A DNA stretch of 64,000 nucleotides, taken from contig CM029620.1 of assembly GCA_017311315.1 (NCBI GenBank), positions 3,461,779-3,525,778 of the forward strand, written 5' to 3'. Shown one piece after another: positions 1 to 11,125 of the stretch. The position numbers were made by a program, and so were the translations under genes. This DNA comes from Dendrocalamus latiflorus. Taxonomy: Eukaryota; Streptophyta; Magnoliopsida; Poales; Poaceae. How positions within the stretch are numbered: the stretch's first letter is position 1; each line of letters begins with the position of its first letter. A model generated the notes under the pieces. It saw only the letters and a list, made by a program, of their open reading frames with translations, did no database searches and had not been told where the DNA came from.

Positions 1-3000
1 TCCACACACACAAAATCGTGGCATATAATTAAACTGGTTGTGAAACATCTCGAATGGAGTTCATATGCACCGTACATCATTCGGGCACGCATTTTGAATC
101 TGCCTGAGTTGGTGTGAAACTTTCTCAAGGACGGGTTCCAACTGTTACTACAGTGCCATCCACACGAAATCAATGCGTGAAAAGAAACTAAGTGAAAAAC
201 ACCTCGAATGGAACTCATGTACACCCTAGCACATTTTGGCATGCATTTCGATTTCATCCGGGTCGGTATGACACTTTCCTATATGACGAGTTCCGTCTGA
301 AACTTCAAACTCTATTCGTACGAAATCAAGTCACATAATGAAACTGAGCGCCAGCACCCCGAATGGAATTCGTACGCACCCTAGCACACTTCAACATTTA
401 TTTTGAGTCCGTCTAGGTAGGTGTGAAAGTTTCCTCCACGACAGGTTCTAATTGGAAGTAGAAACTCCATTCATACAAAATAAAGGCCCGAATCAAAATT
501 AAGTGTCAAACACCCAGAATGGAGTGTACACGCGATGTAGCTCATTTTGGCATGCGTTTCGAATCCGTCCAACTTGGTGTGAAACTTAACTCAACGGCGG
601 GTACCATTGGACAGTACAAACTCCATGAGCACAAAATCAATGAACGAAATGAAACTGAGTGCCAATACCTCGGATGGAGCTCATATACGCCCTAGCTCAT
701 TTTGGCAGGCATTTCAAATCGGTCCGAGCCAGTGTGACAGTTTCCTCCACGTGGGTTCCATCTGAAACTAGAAATTCCATACGTACGAAATCAAGGCATG
801 AAATGAAACTGAGTGCCAAACACCCCAATGGAGTTCATAAGCACCCTAGCTCATTTTGGCACGCATTACGAATCCGTTCGAGTCGGTGTTAAACTTTGTC
901 CATGACAGGGTCCATTGGGCAATACAAACTCCTTGCACATAAAACCGAGCAACGTAATGAAACAACGTGCCAACATCCCGAATGGAATTCATATGTGCCC
1001 TAGCTCATTTTAGCTTGCATCTTGAATCCGTCCGAGTCGGTGTAAAACTTCTTTCCACAGTGCGTTGCTACAAACAGAATTCGTATGAATGAAATCTCGG
1101 CACAAAATGAAATTGAGTTCCAAACACTACGAACAGAGTTCATCTATGCTCTATCTTATTTTGGCAGGTATATCGAATCCATCCGAGTTGATGTGAATCT
1201 TTCCTCGATGACGGGTTTCATTGGGTAGTACAAACTCCATGAGCACAAATCGATGAACGGAATGAAACTGAGTGCCAAACACCTTGAATGGAGTTTATGT
1301 ACACCTTAGGTCATTTTGGCATGCATTTTGAATACGTTCGAGTTGGCGTGACACTTTCTCCATGACCTGTTCCATCTGAAACCATAAACTCCATTCGTAC
1401 AAAATTGGGGCACGAAATGTGCATAGTGCCAAACACCCTGAATGCGGTTCATATGCGCCCTAACGCATTTCAGCATGCATTTCAAGTCTATCTGAGTTGG
1501 TGTTCAACTTTCCTCGACGAGGGGTTCTCTTATGACGTGCAAACAACACGAACGCAAAAATCTTGGCATGCACTGCAACTGAGAGCCAACACCACGAATG
1601 ATGTTCGTATGTGTCCTACCTCTTTTTGACATGTACAACGAATCCATCCATGTCGGTGCGAAACTTTCCCCCACGACGGGCTCCATTTGTAAATCAAACT
1701 ACAGGCGCACAAAAACTAGGCACGTACTGAAATTGCGTACCAAACACCACGAATGGAGTTTATATGTGTCCTATCTCATATTGGTATGTATTTCAAATCC
1801 GTTTGAGCTGCTGTGAAACTTTCCACCACGATGGATTCCAGCTGAAACTACAAACTCCATCTGTACGAAATAGAGGCACGAAATGAAACTGAGTACCAAA
1901 TACCCCGAATGGAGTTCACACGCACCCTAGCTCACTTTTTCATGCATTTTGAATTCGTCTGAGTCAGTATGAAACTACAAACTCTATTCACACGAAATCG
2001 AGGCATGAAATGAAGCTAAGTGCCAAACACCGCGAATAGAGTTCGTATGCATCCTAGCTCAGTTCGCCGTGCATTTCGAATCCGTCTGAGTCGGTGTTAA
2101 ATGTTCCTCCACGACGAGTTCCAATTGAAACTACAAACTGCATCACACCAAATTGAGGCAAGAAATGAAACTAAAGGCCGAACACCCCGATTGAAGTTCA
2201 TATGCGCCCTAACTAATTTTGGCATGCATTGGAATCCATCCGAGTAGGTGTGAAACTTTCGTCCACAGTGGCTGTAACTGAAACAACAAACTCCATGCAC
2301 ACCAAATCGTGGCATATAATTAAACTGGTTGTGAAACATCTCGAATGGAGTTCATATGCACCGTACATCATTCGGGCACGCATTTTGAATCTGCCTGAGT
2401 TGGTGTGAAACTTTCTCAAGGACGGGTTCCAACTGTTACTACAGTGCCATCCACACGAAATCAATGCGTGAAAAGAAACTAAGTGAAAAACACCTCGAAT
2501 GGAACTCATGAGCTCATTTTGGCATGCATTTCGATTTCATCCGGGTCGGTATGACACTTTCCTCTATGACGAGTTCCGTCTGAAACTTCAAACTCTGTTC
2601 GTACGAAATCAAGTCACGTAATGAAACTGAGCGCCAGCACCCCGAATGGAATTCGTACGCACCCTTGCACACTTCAACATTTATTTTGAATCCGTCTAGG
2701 TCGGTGTGAAAGTTTCCTCCACGACAGGTTCTAATTGGAAGTAGAAACTCCATTCATACAAAATCAAGGCCCGAAACAAAATTAAGTGTCAAACACCCAG
2801 AATGGAGTGTACATGTGATGTAGCTCATTTTGGCATGCGTTTCGAATCCGTTCAACTTGGTGTGAAACTTAACTCAATGGCGGGTACCATTGGACAGTAC
2901 AAACTCCATGAGCACAAAATCAATGAACGAAATGAAACTGAGTGCCAATACCTCGGATGGAGCTCATATACGCCCTAGCTCATTTTGGCAGGCATTTCAA

Positions 3001-6000
3001 ATCCGTCCGAGCCAGTGCGACAGTTTCCTCCACGTGGGTTCCATCTGAAACTAGAAATTCCATACGTACGAAATCAAGGCATGAAATGAAACTAAGTGCC
3101 AAACACCCCAATGGAGTTCGTATGCACCCTAGCTCATTTTGGCACACATTACGAATCCGTTCGAGTCGGTGTTAAACTTTGTCCATGACAGGGTCCATTG
3201 GGCAATACAAACTCCTTGCACATAAAATCGAGCAACGTAATGAAACAACGTGCCAACATCCCGAGTGGAATTCATATGTGCCCTAGCTCATTTTAGCTTG
3301 CATCTTGAATCCGTCCGAGTCGGTGTAAAACTTCTTTCCACAGTGCGTTGCTACAAACACAATTCGTATGAATGAAATCTCGGCACAAAATGAAATTGAG
3401 TTCCAAACACTACGAACGGAGTTCATCTATGCTCTATTTTATTTTGGCAGGTATATCGAATCCGTCCGAGTTGATGTGAATCTTTCCTCGATGACGGGTT
3501 TCATTGGGTAGTACAAACTCCATGAGCACAAATCGATGAACGGAATGAAACTGAGTGCTAAACACCTTGAATGGTGTTTATGTACACCTTAGGTCATTTT
3601 GGCATGCATTTTGAATACGTCCGAGTTGGCGTGACACTTTCTCCATGACCTGTTCCATCTGAAACCACAAACTCCATTCGTACAAAATTGGGGCACAAAA
3701 TGTGCATAGTGCCAAACGCCCTGAATGGGGTTCATATGAGCCCTAACGCATTTCAGCATGCATTTCAAATCTATCTGAGTTGGTGTTCAACTTTCCTCGA
3801 TGAGGGGTTCTCTTATGACGTGCAAACAACACGAACGCAAAAATCTTGGCACGCAATGGAACTGAGAGCCAACACCACGAATGATGTTCGTATGTGTCCA
3901 ACCTCATTTTGACATGTACAACGAATCCATCCAAGTCGGTGCGAAACTTTCCCCCACGACGGGCTCCATGTGCAAATCAAACTACAGGCGCACAAAAACT
4001 AGGCACGTACTGAAATTGCGTACCAAACACCACGAATGGAGTTTATATGTGTCCTATCTCATATTGGTATGTATTTCAAATCCATTTGAGCCGCTGTGAA
4101 ACTTTCCACCACGATGGATTCCAGCTGAAACTACAAACTCCATCTGTACGAAATAGAGGCACGAAATGAAACTGAGTACCAAATACCCCGAATGGAGTTC
4201 ACATGCACCCTAGGTCACTTTTTCATGCATTTTGAATTCGTCTGAGTCAGTATGAAACTACAAACTCCATTCACACAAAATCGAGGCATGAAATGAAGCT
4301 AATTGCCAAACACCGCGAATTGAGTTCGTATGCATCCTAGCTCAGTTCGCCGTGCATTTCGAATCCGTCTGAGTCGGTGTTAAATGTTCCTCCACGACGA
4401 GTTGCAATTGAAACTACAAACTGCATCACACCAAATTGAGGCAAGAAATGAAACTGATGGCCGAACACCCCGATTGGAGTTCATATGCGCCCTAACTAAT
4501 TTTTGCATGCATTGGAATCCATCCGAGTAGGTGTGAAACTTTCCTCCACAGTGGCTGTAACTGAAACAACAAACTCCATGCACACAAAATCGTGGCATAT
4601 AATTAAACTGGTTGTGAAACACCTCGAATGGAGTTCATATGCACCGTACATCATTCGGGCACGCATTTTGAATCTGCTTGAGTTGGTGTGAAACTTTCTC
4701 AACGACGGGTTCCAACTGTTGCTACAGTGCCATCCACACGAAATCAATGCGTGAAAAGAAACTAGGTGAAAAACACCTCGAATGGAACTCATGTACACCC
4801 TAGCTCGTTTTGGCATGCATTTCGATTTCATCCGGGTCGGTATGACACTTTCCTCTATGACGAGTTCCGTCTGAAACTTCAAACTCTATTCGTACGAAAT
4901 CAAGTCACGTAATGAAACTGAGCGCCAGCACCCCGAATGGAATTCGTACGCACCCTAGCACACTTCAACATTTATTTTGAGTCCATCTAGGTCGGTGTGA
5001 AAGTTTCCTCCACGACAGGTTCTAATTGGAAGTAGAAACTCCATTCATACAAAATCAAGGCCCGAAACAAAATTAAGTGTCAAACACCCAGAATGGAGTG
5101 TACATGCGATGTAGCTCATTTTGGCATGCGTTTCGAATCCGTCCAACGTGGTGTGAAACTTAACTCAATGGCGGGTACCATTGGACAGCACAAACTCCAT
5201 GAGCACAAAATCAATGAACGAAATGAAACTGAGTGCCAATACCTCGGATGGAGCTCATATACGCCCTAGCTCATTTTGGCAGGCATTTCAAATCCGTCCG
5301 AGCCAGTGTGACAGTTTCCTCCATGCGGGTTCCATCTGAAACTAGAAATTCCATACGTACGAAATCATGGCATGAAATGAAACTGAGTGCCAAACACCCC
5401 GATGGAGTTCATATGCACCCTAGCTCATTTTGGCACGCATTACGAATCCGTTCGAGTCGGTGTTAAACTTTGTCCATGACAGGGTCCATTGGGCAATACA
5501 AACTCCTTGCACATAAAATCGAGCAACGTAATGAAACAACGTGCCAACATCCCGAATGGAATTCATATGTGCCCTAGCTCATTTTAGCTTGCATCTTGAA
5601 TCCGTCCGAGTCGGTGTAAAACTTCTTACCACAGCGCGTTGCTACAAACACAATTCGTATGAATGAAATCTCGGCACAAAATGAAATTGAGTTCCAAACA
5701 CTACGAACGGAGTTCATCTATGCTCTATTTTATTTTGGCAGGTATATCGAATCCGTCCGAGTTGATGTGAATCTTTCCTCGATGACGGGTTTCATTGGGT
5801 AGTACAAACTCCATGAGCACAAATCGATGAACGGAATGAAACTGAGTGCCAAACACCTTGAGTGGAGTTTATGTACACCTTAGGTCATTTTGGCATGCAT
5901 TTTGAATACGTCCGAGTTGGCGTGACACTTTCTCCATGACCTGTTCCATCTGAAACCACAAACTCCATTCGTACAAAATTGGGGCACGAAATGTGCATAG

Positions 6001-6855
6001 TGCCAAACGCCCTGAATGGGGTTCATATGCGCCCCAACGCATTTCAGCATGCATTTCAAATCTATCTGAGTTGGTGTTCAACTTTCCTCGACGAGGGGTT
6101 CTCTTATGACGTGCAAACAACACGAACGCAAAAATCTTGGCACGCAATGGAACTGAGAGCCAACACCACGAATGATGTTCGTATGTGTCCTACCTCATTT
6201 TGACATGTACAATGAATCCATCCATGTCGGTGCGAAACTTTCCCCCACGACGGGTTCCATGTGCAAATCAAACTACAGGCTCGCAAAAACTAGGCACTTA
6301 CTGAAATTGCGTACCAAACACCACGAATGGAGTTTATATGTGTCCTATCTCATATTGGTATGTATTTCAAATCCGTTTGAGCCGCTGTGAAACTTTCCAC
6401 CACGACGGATTCCAGCTGAAACTACAAACTCCATCTGTAGTAAAGAGGCACGAAATGAAACTGAGTACCAAATACCCCGAATGGAGTTCACATGCACCCT
6501 AGGTCACTTTTTCATGCGTTTTGAATTCATCTGAGTCAGTATGAAACTACAAACTCTATTCACACGAAATCGAGGCATGAAATGAAGCTAAGTGCCAAAC
6601 ACCGCGAATAGAGTTCGTATGCATCCTAGCTCAGTTCGCCGTGCATTTCGAATCCGTCTGAGTCGGTGTTAAATGTTCCTCCACAACGAGTTCCAATTGA
6701 AACTACAAACTGCATCACACCAAATTGAGGCAAGAAATGAAACTGAAGGCCGAACACCCCGATTGGAGTTCATATGCGCCCTAACTAATTTTGGCATGCA
6801 TTGGAATCCATTCTTGTAGGTGTGAAACTTTCCTCCACAGTGGTTGTAAAACAAC
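1..6855. repeat. Satellite array: ~155 bp monomers in a ~2.29 kb higher-order repeat
   Basis: A recurring block (GTGAAACTTTCC, then ACAAACTCCAT, then GAATGGAGTTCATATGC, then CATTTTGGCATGCATTTC) repeats about every 152-157 bp across the whole stretch. Fifteen diverged monomers form a larger unit that is almost identical from copy to copy: the same junction recurs at about 113, 2404 and 4688, giving units of ~2291 and ~2284 bp. One monomer per unit, near 1967-2094 and its counterparts, is short by about 28 bp. The window holds about three units, and the array enters from the left edge. The monomer length is that of many plant centromeric or heterochromatic satellites, including rice CentO, but I cannot assign the family from sequence alone. 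Open frames on both strands here recur with the array period and look accidental. Confidence 0.93.
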
Positions 6856-6955
6856 NNNNNNNNNNNNNNNNNNNNNNNNNNNNNNNNNNNNNNNNNNNNN
6901 NNNNNNNNNNNNNNNNNNNNNNNNNNNNNNNNNNNNNNNNNNNNNNNNNNNNNNN
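6856..6955. other. Assembly gap (100 N)
   Basis: Exactly 100 N characters. The satellite is recognisable up to the gap and absent after it, so the right edge of the array is not resolved. The round number suggests a gap of unknown size. Confidence 0.99.
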
Positions 6956-7268
6956 AGCGTGTTGTGTTTATATATATATATATACATATAGTGCTAATGC
7001 CCATTTGGGTGCTAGCATGCTAATACTGCTCTGGATCATTAGATCTACCTCCTATGGCCTGGATCCTTGAAGGTGGAAGCACCCAATCCACTTATGCATA
7101 TTTGCCCAAAACCCCCCCGCTCCCCGTGGCGTACTGTGCATCATCGATCTTTCCAGTGAATCTTTGATTTCACGTTAAATGTTGAGGATGCATGCGTTTT
7201 CGCTCTCGTATATATATAGTTGTGGTTGATCTATGCATTAATTAGCAATATAACATATACAGATTCCC

Positions 7269-7409
7269 ATGGCGATCAGTATTGCCCCTGCTTCCCGGCG
7301 TAGCTGCAGATCATGGAGCAGCAAGCAGTACATCCTTGCGGCTCTGGCCGGAACCCTCGCCGTCGTCTCCATCCTCCTCTGCCCTGCGCATATCTACTTG
7401 CACCTCTGA
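7269..7409 (+). pseudogene. Captured 5' gene fragment with a membrane anchor
   Basis: An ATG opens a 46-codon frame that begins MAISIAPASRR, is basic and Ser-rich for about 20 residues, and then has a hydrophobic segment (about residues 21-44, including ILAALAGTLAVVSILL and CPAHIYL). It stops at TGA right after this segment. The layout resembles the N-terminal anchor of NDR1/HIN1-like (LEA_2) membrane proteins, whose extracellular domain would follow; that domain is absent. It lies inside a long-TIR element, so I read it as a captured gene start rather than a functional gene. The family assignment is tentative. Confidence 0.4.
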
Positions 7410-7963
7410 ACTCTCTGGCTTCATCCCGCGCGCCGGTGCCGGCGGCCTCTGGAGCAGCTTCACCACTGCAGAAATTTAACAAAGATCCCCCACCCTGACC
7501 GTGGTCCCTGTCCTACCCCAAAAAGCCACCAAATTTGCCATAACAAATCAAGAAATCTGGCCGTACAGTCTAACCACAGATTAGGACACCAAATCAAAAT
7601 TACCAAATACGAGCTCTACAGTTCGTACGAATCAAATGGCGATTGCCAATCGAAGAAAAAGGGATATCAAGAAATGGGGTCTTGCCTGGGTTCCTGCCAC
7701 CTCAATGCATCAAAACAACACGGAAAAGAACTGCTCGGATCGGGCGGGAGGGAGATGGCGGGATCGGCGAGACGGGTTGTGCGCGTGGTCGCCCGGTAAT
7801 TTCGATTCGACGGGAGAGCCGAGGTGGGAGGGGAGGGCTTCGCGTGGATGGATGGCATGGAGGGAAGCGTGGGAGGGGGAGGGACATGGCACGCGCGGGG
7901 CGAAGCTACTCGCAGAGGCCGCCGGCGCCGGCGCGCGGGATGAAGACGGAGAGCTCAGACGTC
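7404..7963. repeat. Internal inverted repeat of GC-rich segments
   Basis: About 60 bp at 7404-7466 (Ser/Arg-coding, with CGCGCGCCGGTGCCGGCGGC) recur inverted at about 7901-7963 (GCCGCCGGCGCCGGCGCGCG). Together with the outer TIRs this gives the element a nested fold-back structure. The right copy has further short duplications around GACGTC (7955-8000). Confidence 0.6.
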
Positions 7964-8217
7964 GGCACGCGCGGGAGTTCAGACGTCTGCACGTGCGGGG
8001 ATCTCAAACGGCGCGGTGCGGGGAGAAGCTACTGGGAGATGAGGCGGTGAGAGAAGAAAAAAAAGATTGTGAACCGGTAGGGGGTTTTTTGCAAAATTGC
8101 ATAAGTGAATTTGATACTTCCACCCTCACAGCTCTAGGCCGTAGGAGGCAGATCTAACATTCCTGAGCGGCATTAGCATGTTAGCACCCAAATGAACTTT
8201 AGCACTAGATATGTTCC

Positions 8218-8220
<3 letters not shown>

Positions 8221-8302
<82 letters not shown>
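8221..8302. repeat. (AT)41 microsatellite
   Basis: An uninterrupted AT dinucleotide tract of 82 bp between two unrelated mobile elements. It directly abuts the left terminus of the element at 8303. Confidence 0.98.
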
Positions 8303-8306
<4 letters not shown>

Positions 8307-9056
8307 AATTCTTATTACTCTCGGGTGTAGTTACACCGGATTATGCACCGTTGATGTTTTTCGGAGATTCGTTGTTGCAGTCTTGCAGTAACGGAGTTGA
8401 ACTCATATGGATTTGAGGAGGACGTATCCACATCCAAGCTTTTTTTCAACAGGTTCGATACCCAATCTTTTGTGGTATATCCCGGAGATTGCGCAAGCTA
8501 CCAAAACCGCACGGCGATTCTTCCTCCCTGACGATTCCAGAGCGCCGTTACCATATCGCTGGAAGTCTGGATGTGGTTTGCTCGCCGGCGCGTCATCTTG
8601 CCTGAGTAGTGAGGAGAAGAATATACGGAAAAGCTTGGTGCGTCGTCTTGCCGACTTGTGGGGAGAAGTATTCACAGCATTTGGTTGGTATGTCATCCTT
8701 TTTTCTATTGCTGATATCTGATGTTCTGAACTCATTAGGTTTTTGTAGATCAGTGTTGATGTGCTGGATTTTTTGATAATGGTTCGTTCTTACGTTCTTG
8801 GTCATTTGTGAGGGGATTAATCCCCTGCACATACTACCAGACAAGCCGTCGTTCTGTACGTAGTAATCTCTGCTATCGACGCCATTTTCATTGCTCTACC
8901 ACTAGTAGCAGCTTGATTCTATTCTTCCATGGTAATGGAGCCGTGGTTGTACGCCTTTGTTCTTTTCCTTTCCCTCGTTTCCGCCTATTCCTCCGTCTTG
9001 TTTGCCGATTCGTTGGCAGAGGCGTCACAGCTCGAATCGGTGGCTCTGGGATTCTG

Positions 9057-9061
9057 CGGCT
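9057..9061. other. Target-site duplication CGGCT (left)
   Basis: CGGCT precedes the 5' LTR and is repeated at 16532-16536 directly after the 3' LTR. This is the 5 bp duplication expected of Copia integrase. Confidence 0.93.
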
Positions 9062-9308
9062 TATTAGGAAACCTGGACTCTCCATGGCCAGAGTCCTAAT
9101 CTATTTGGGCACCCCACCGTAGACTATAAATAGGGCCCTAGACCCCCCTCATTATGTACCCCGATGCAATCTAAAGCAATAAAGAAAGACCAGGAGTTCT
9201 CTCCACCTCTCTGTGTTCAATTTATTATTCTGTGATTCTGTGATTGATTCATTCTTGTTCTAAGCAGAGGAATCGCTCGGACTGGTCTCCAGCGTCGGTT
9301 CCTCAACA
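9062..9308 (+). repeat. 5' LTR of the Copia element
   Basis: A 247 bp LTR that begins TATTAGGAAACC (not the usual TG) and ends CCTCAACA; the CGGCT duplications fix both ends. It contains a TATA box (TATAAATA, 9125-9132) about 50 bp upstream of an AATAAA signal (9178-9183), so promoter and polyadenylation signals fit the short LTR. Confidence 0.93.
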
Positions 9309-9325
9309 CGTTATCAGCACGACTT
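9309..9325 (+). other. Primer-binding site of the Copia element
   Basis: CGTTATCAGCACGAC directly follows the 5' LTR. This position and sequence type are typical of plant Copia elements with a TATCAGCACG primer site, thought to be primed by an internal part of initiator tRNA-Met. Confidence 0.65.
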
Positions 9326-9427
9326 CGCTCCGGTGAACGAGGTAATCATCGAAGCACAGATTGAATTTTCTAGATCGCTTTTTGAATCTGTATTTTCTTT
9401 TCGCGTTATAGATTGAAACTCTACGGT

Positions 9428-9632
9428 GCAAATCCGCCCTAATCTACCGCGAGCAGACTTGAAGTCGCCGGCACAATGCCAATCGGTAGATTGTGAAACG
9501 GGGTAGATGTTGATTGCACTGTAGAACGATGCAAATCCGCCCTAAATCTACCGCGAGCAGATCTGAAATCGCCGGCACAATGTTGATCGGTAGATTGCGA
9601 AACGGGGTAGATGTCGATTGCATCATAGATTG
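9428..9632 (+). repeat. Tandem duplication (2 x ~103 bp) in the Copia leader
   Basis: Two consecutive copies start GCAAATCCGCCCTAA (9428 and 9531), continue CTACCGCGAGCAGA, GTCGCCGGCACAATG or AATCGCCGGCACAATG, CGGTAGATTG, and end in ACGGGGTAGATG. They differ by scattered substitutions. Both lie between the primer-binding site and gag. Confidence 0.85.
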
Positions 9633-9734
9633 AAAATTTTGCATTAATTTGTTTGATCTTGCATGATCGTTATATATGCATCTGTTCTGTTCATACAAAG
9701 CATCACACAGAGAGAAAAAAAACAAGCATCGGCC

Positions 9735-10420
9735 TGAAGCCGCCGGCTCCACCATCGGTCGATGCCCGCTGCCTGCATGCGGCCGGCCTCTCATCGCCGT
9801 GAATCACCGGCTCGAAGCCATTGTTGATCCTGGCGTCAGCCGCTGGATAGGTTGCGCCCGCATGCGCTAACCTCGGCCGCATGCCCCGCACGGCATTGCC
9901 GGCAGACAGCCACCTCGGTTTTGCCGCCTCACGCCACAGTGCACCGCCGGCCCGCATGCCGCCGCGCCCGGTCGCTCCCGCGCCGCCGTACGGCGCCCGG
10001 CCGCTCCCGTGCCGCCGCACGGCCCGACCGCCCCCGCGCCGCCCCGAACGGCGTCGCCTCCTCGCGTGCCCCGCACGGCGCCGTTGCCACCGCCGCCGCG
10101 TCCCGCACGACGCCGCCCCGCATAGCGCCGGCTGGCCTAAGCCCCGCATGGCACCGCCTCCCGCAAGCGCAGCCGCCGCCGCCCGTAGCCCGGCCGGCCG
10201 CCTTGATGGAGCAACGCCCGTAGCCCGGCCCTGCCGCCTGGCGCCGGCCCCGCCGTCATGCACCGGCCCACGCCACCTCGCCCCGCCGCCACGCGCTGGC
10301 CCCCGCCACCTCGCGCCGCCGCCACGCGCCGACCCCTGCCGCCTTGCGTGCGCCCGCCCGAGCTGGCAGCTCGGGCTTCTACTGCCGTCGCCGCACTTGG
10401 TGATGGGGTAGGGAAACCCT
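9735..10420 (+). other. GC-rich low-complexity Copia leader
   Basis: About 700 bp of extremely GC-rich sequence built from short CGCCGC, CGCACGG and CCCCGCCACG units. Several long frames on both strands (for example 9703-10455 minus, 9881-10411 plus) are compositional: they encode Ala/Arg/Pro/Gly repeats with no domain. From about 10560 to 11125 the leader turns AT-rich with repeated AAAAGCCCT or TTTTGCATAAA-like phrases and no gene. Confidence 0.75.
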
Positions 10421-11125
10421 ACCCCACTGCCTCTTGAACCGGCCGAACAGGCCAATTAGGCCGAAAGCCAATAAGGGCCGGGGGGGAAATGGGCCAACGC
10501 GGGCCAAGCAGGCCGGGGGGCAAACGGGCCGGGCAGGAGGGAGTAAAAAAAAAGGGGGGGAAGGAGTGGGCCGGCGCCGGGCATTTCATGAAAAAGCCCT
10601 CCGTATCTCGGGTTATTACCGAAAGGCCCTTATTTATTTGTTTTAAGTCCAGATGTTTGCATAAAGGCTTTAGTAATTCTGGAAATTACGTATAAGCCCT
10701 TAAATTTACGAGTGGGTCCAGAATTTTGTAGAAAACCCCTTGGTAAATCAGAAAATTGCGCGAATTTTTCTCTGAACTGAAATTTTGCGCATAAACCCTC
10801 TGGAATTACAGAATTTGCTGAAATTTTATATTTTAGCATAAAAGGGCCTCGGGAATCCGAATTTTGCATCAATTTTAGCATTTGAAGCATATTTATTTCT
10901 GCCATTATTACTTTCTGTATTTTCTGTATTCATTTACTGTTTTTGGTTAATTGTAATTGTTTAAATTGCTTTTAATCACTGAAATTAGCAGTAAAATTAT
11001 AGAAAATGCACAGAAAATTATGAAACATTATGGGAAACTATTGCACCACTTTATTTACCTGTAGTAAATTTTCCATGCATGTTTACATGCAGTAAACTTA
11101 TTTTATTTCATTCATATACATGTAG

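Larger units (their letters stand above)
6989..8207. mobile_element. Long-TIR DNA transposon, Pack-MULE-like, between TA tracts
   Basis: The two ends are inverted copies of each other for about 130 bp. Both begin TAGTGCTAA, then share ATTTGGGTGCTA, CATGCTAAT, TTAGATCT, CCTCCTA, GGTGGAAG and CACTTATGCA before a C-rich run. The interior is GC-rich coding-like DNA (7269-7466 and 7640-8050), unlike the AT-rich ends, as in Mutator-like elements that carry host gene pieces. A short (TA)n lies on the left and (AT)41 just to the right. I could not find a 9 bp target duplication because both flanks are TA-rich. No transposase is encoded, so it is non-autonomous. It could instead be a foldback element. 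Confidence 0.7.

Noticed and set aside
1..6855. Dozens of 60-128 codon frames on both strands in the left 6.8 kb
   Set aside because: They recur with the satellite period, overlap on both strands, and have no domain; they follow from the repeat itself.
1..6855. Calling the satellite CentO (rice centromere repeat)
   Set aside because: Only the monomer length agrees; I cannot confirm sequence identity without an alignment.
8407..8735. Overlapping ~104-110 codon frames on opposite strands
   Set aside because: No recognisable domain, no codon-bias contrast, inside a mobile element; probably chance.
9703..10455. Long Arg/Gly/Ala frames on both strands in the Copia leader
   Set aside because: Extreme GC content makes stops rare; the translations are low complexity and the stretch lies between primer site and gag.
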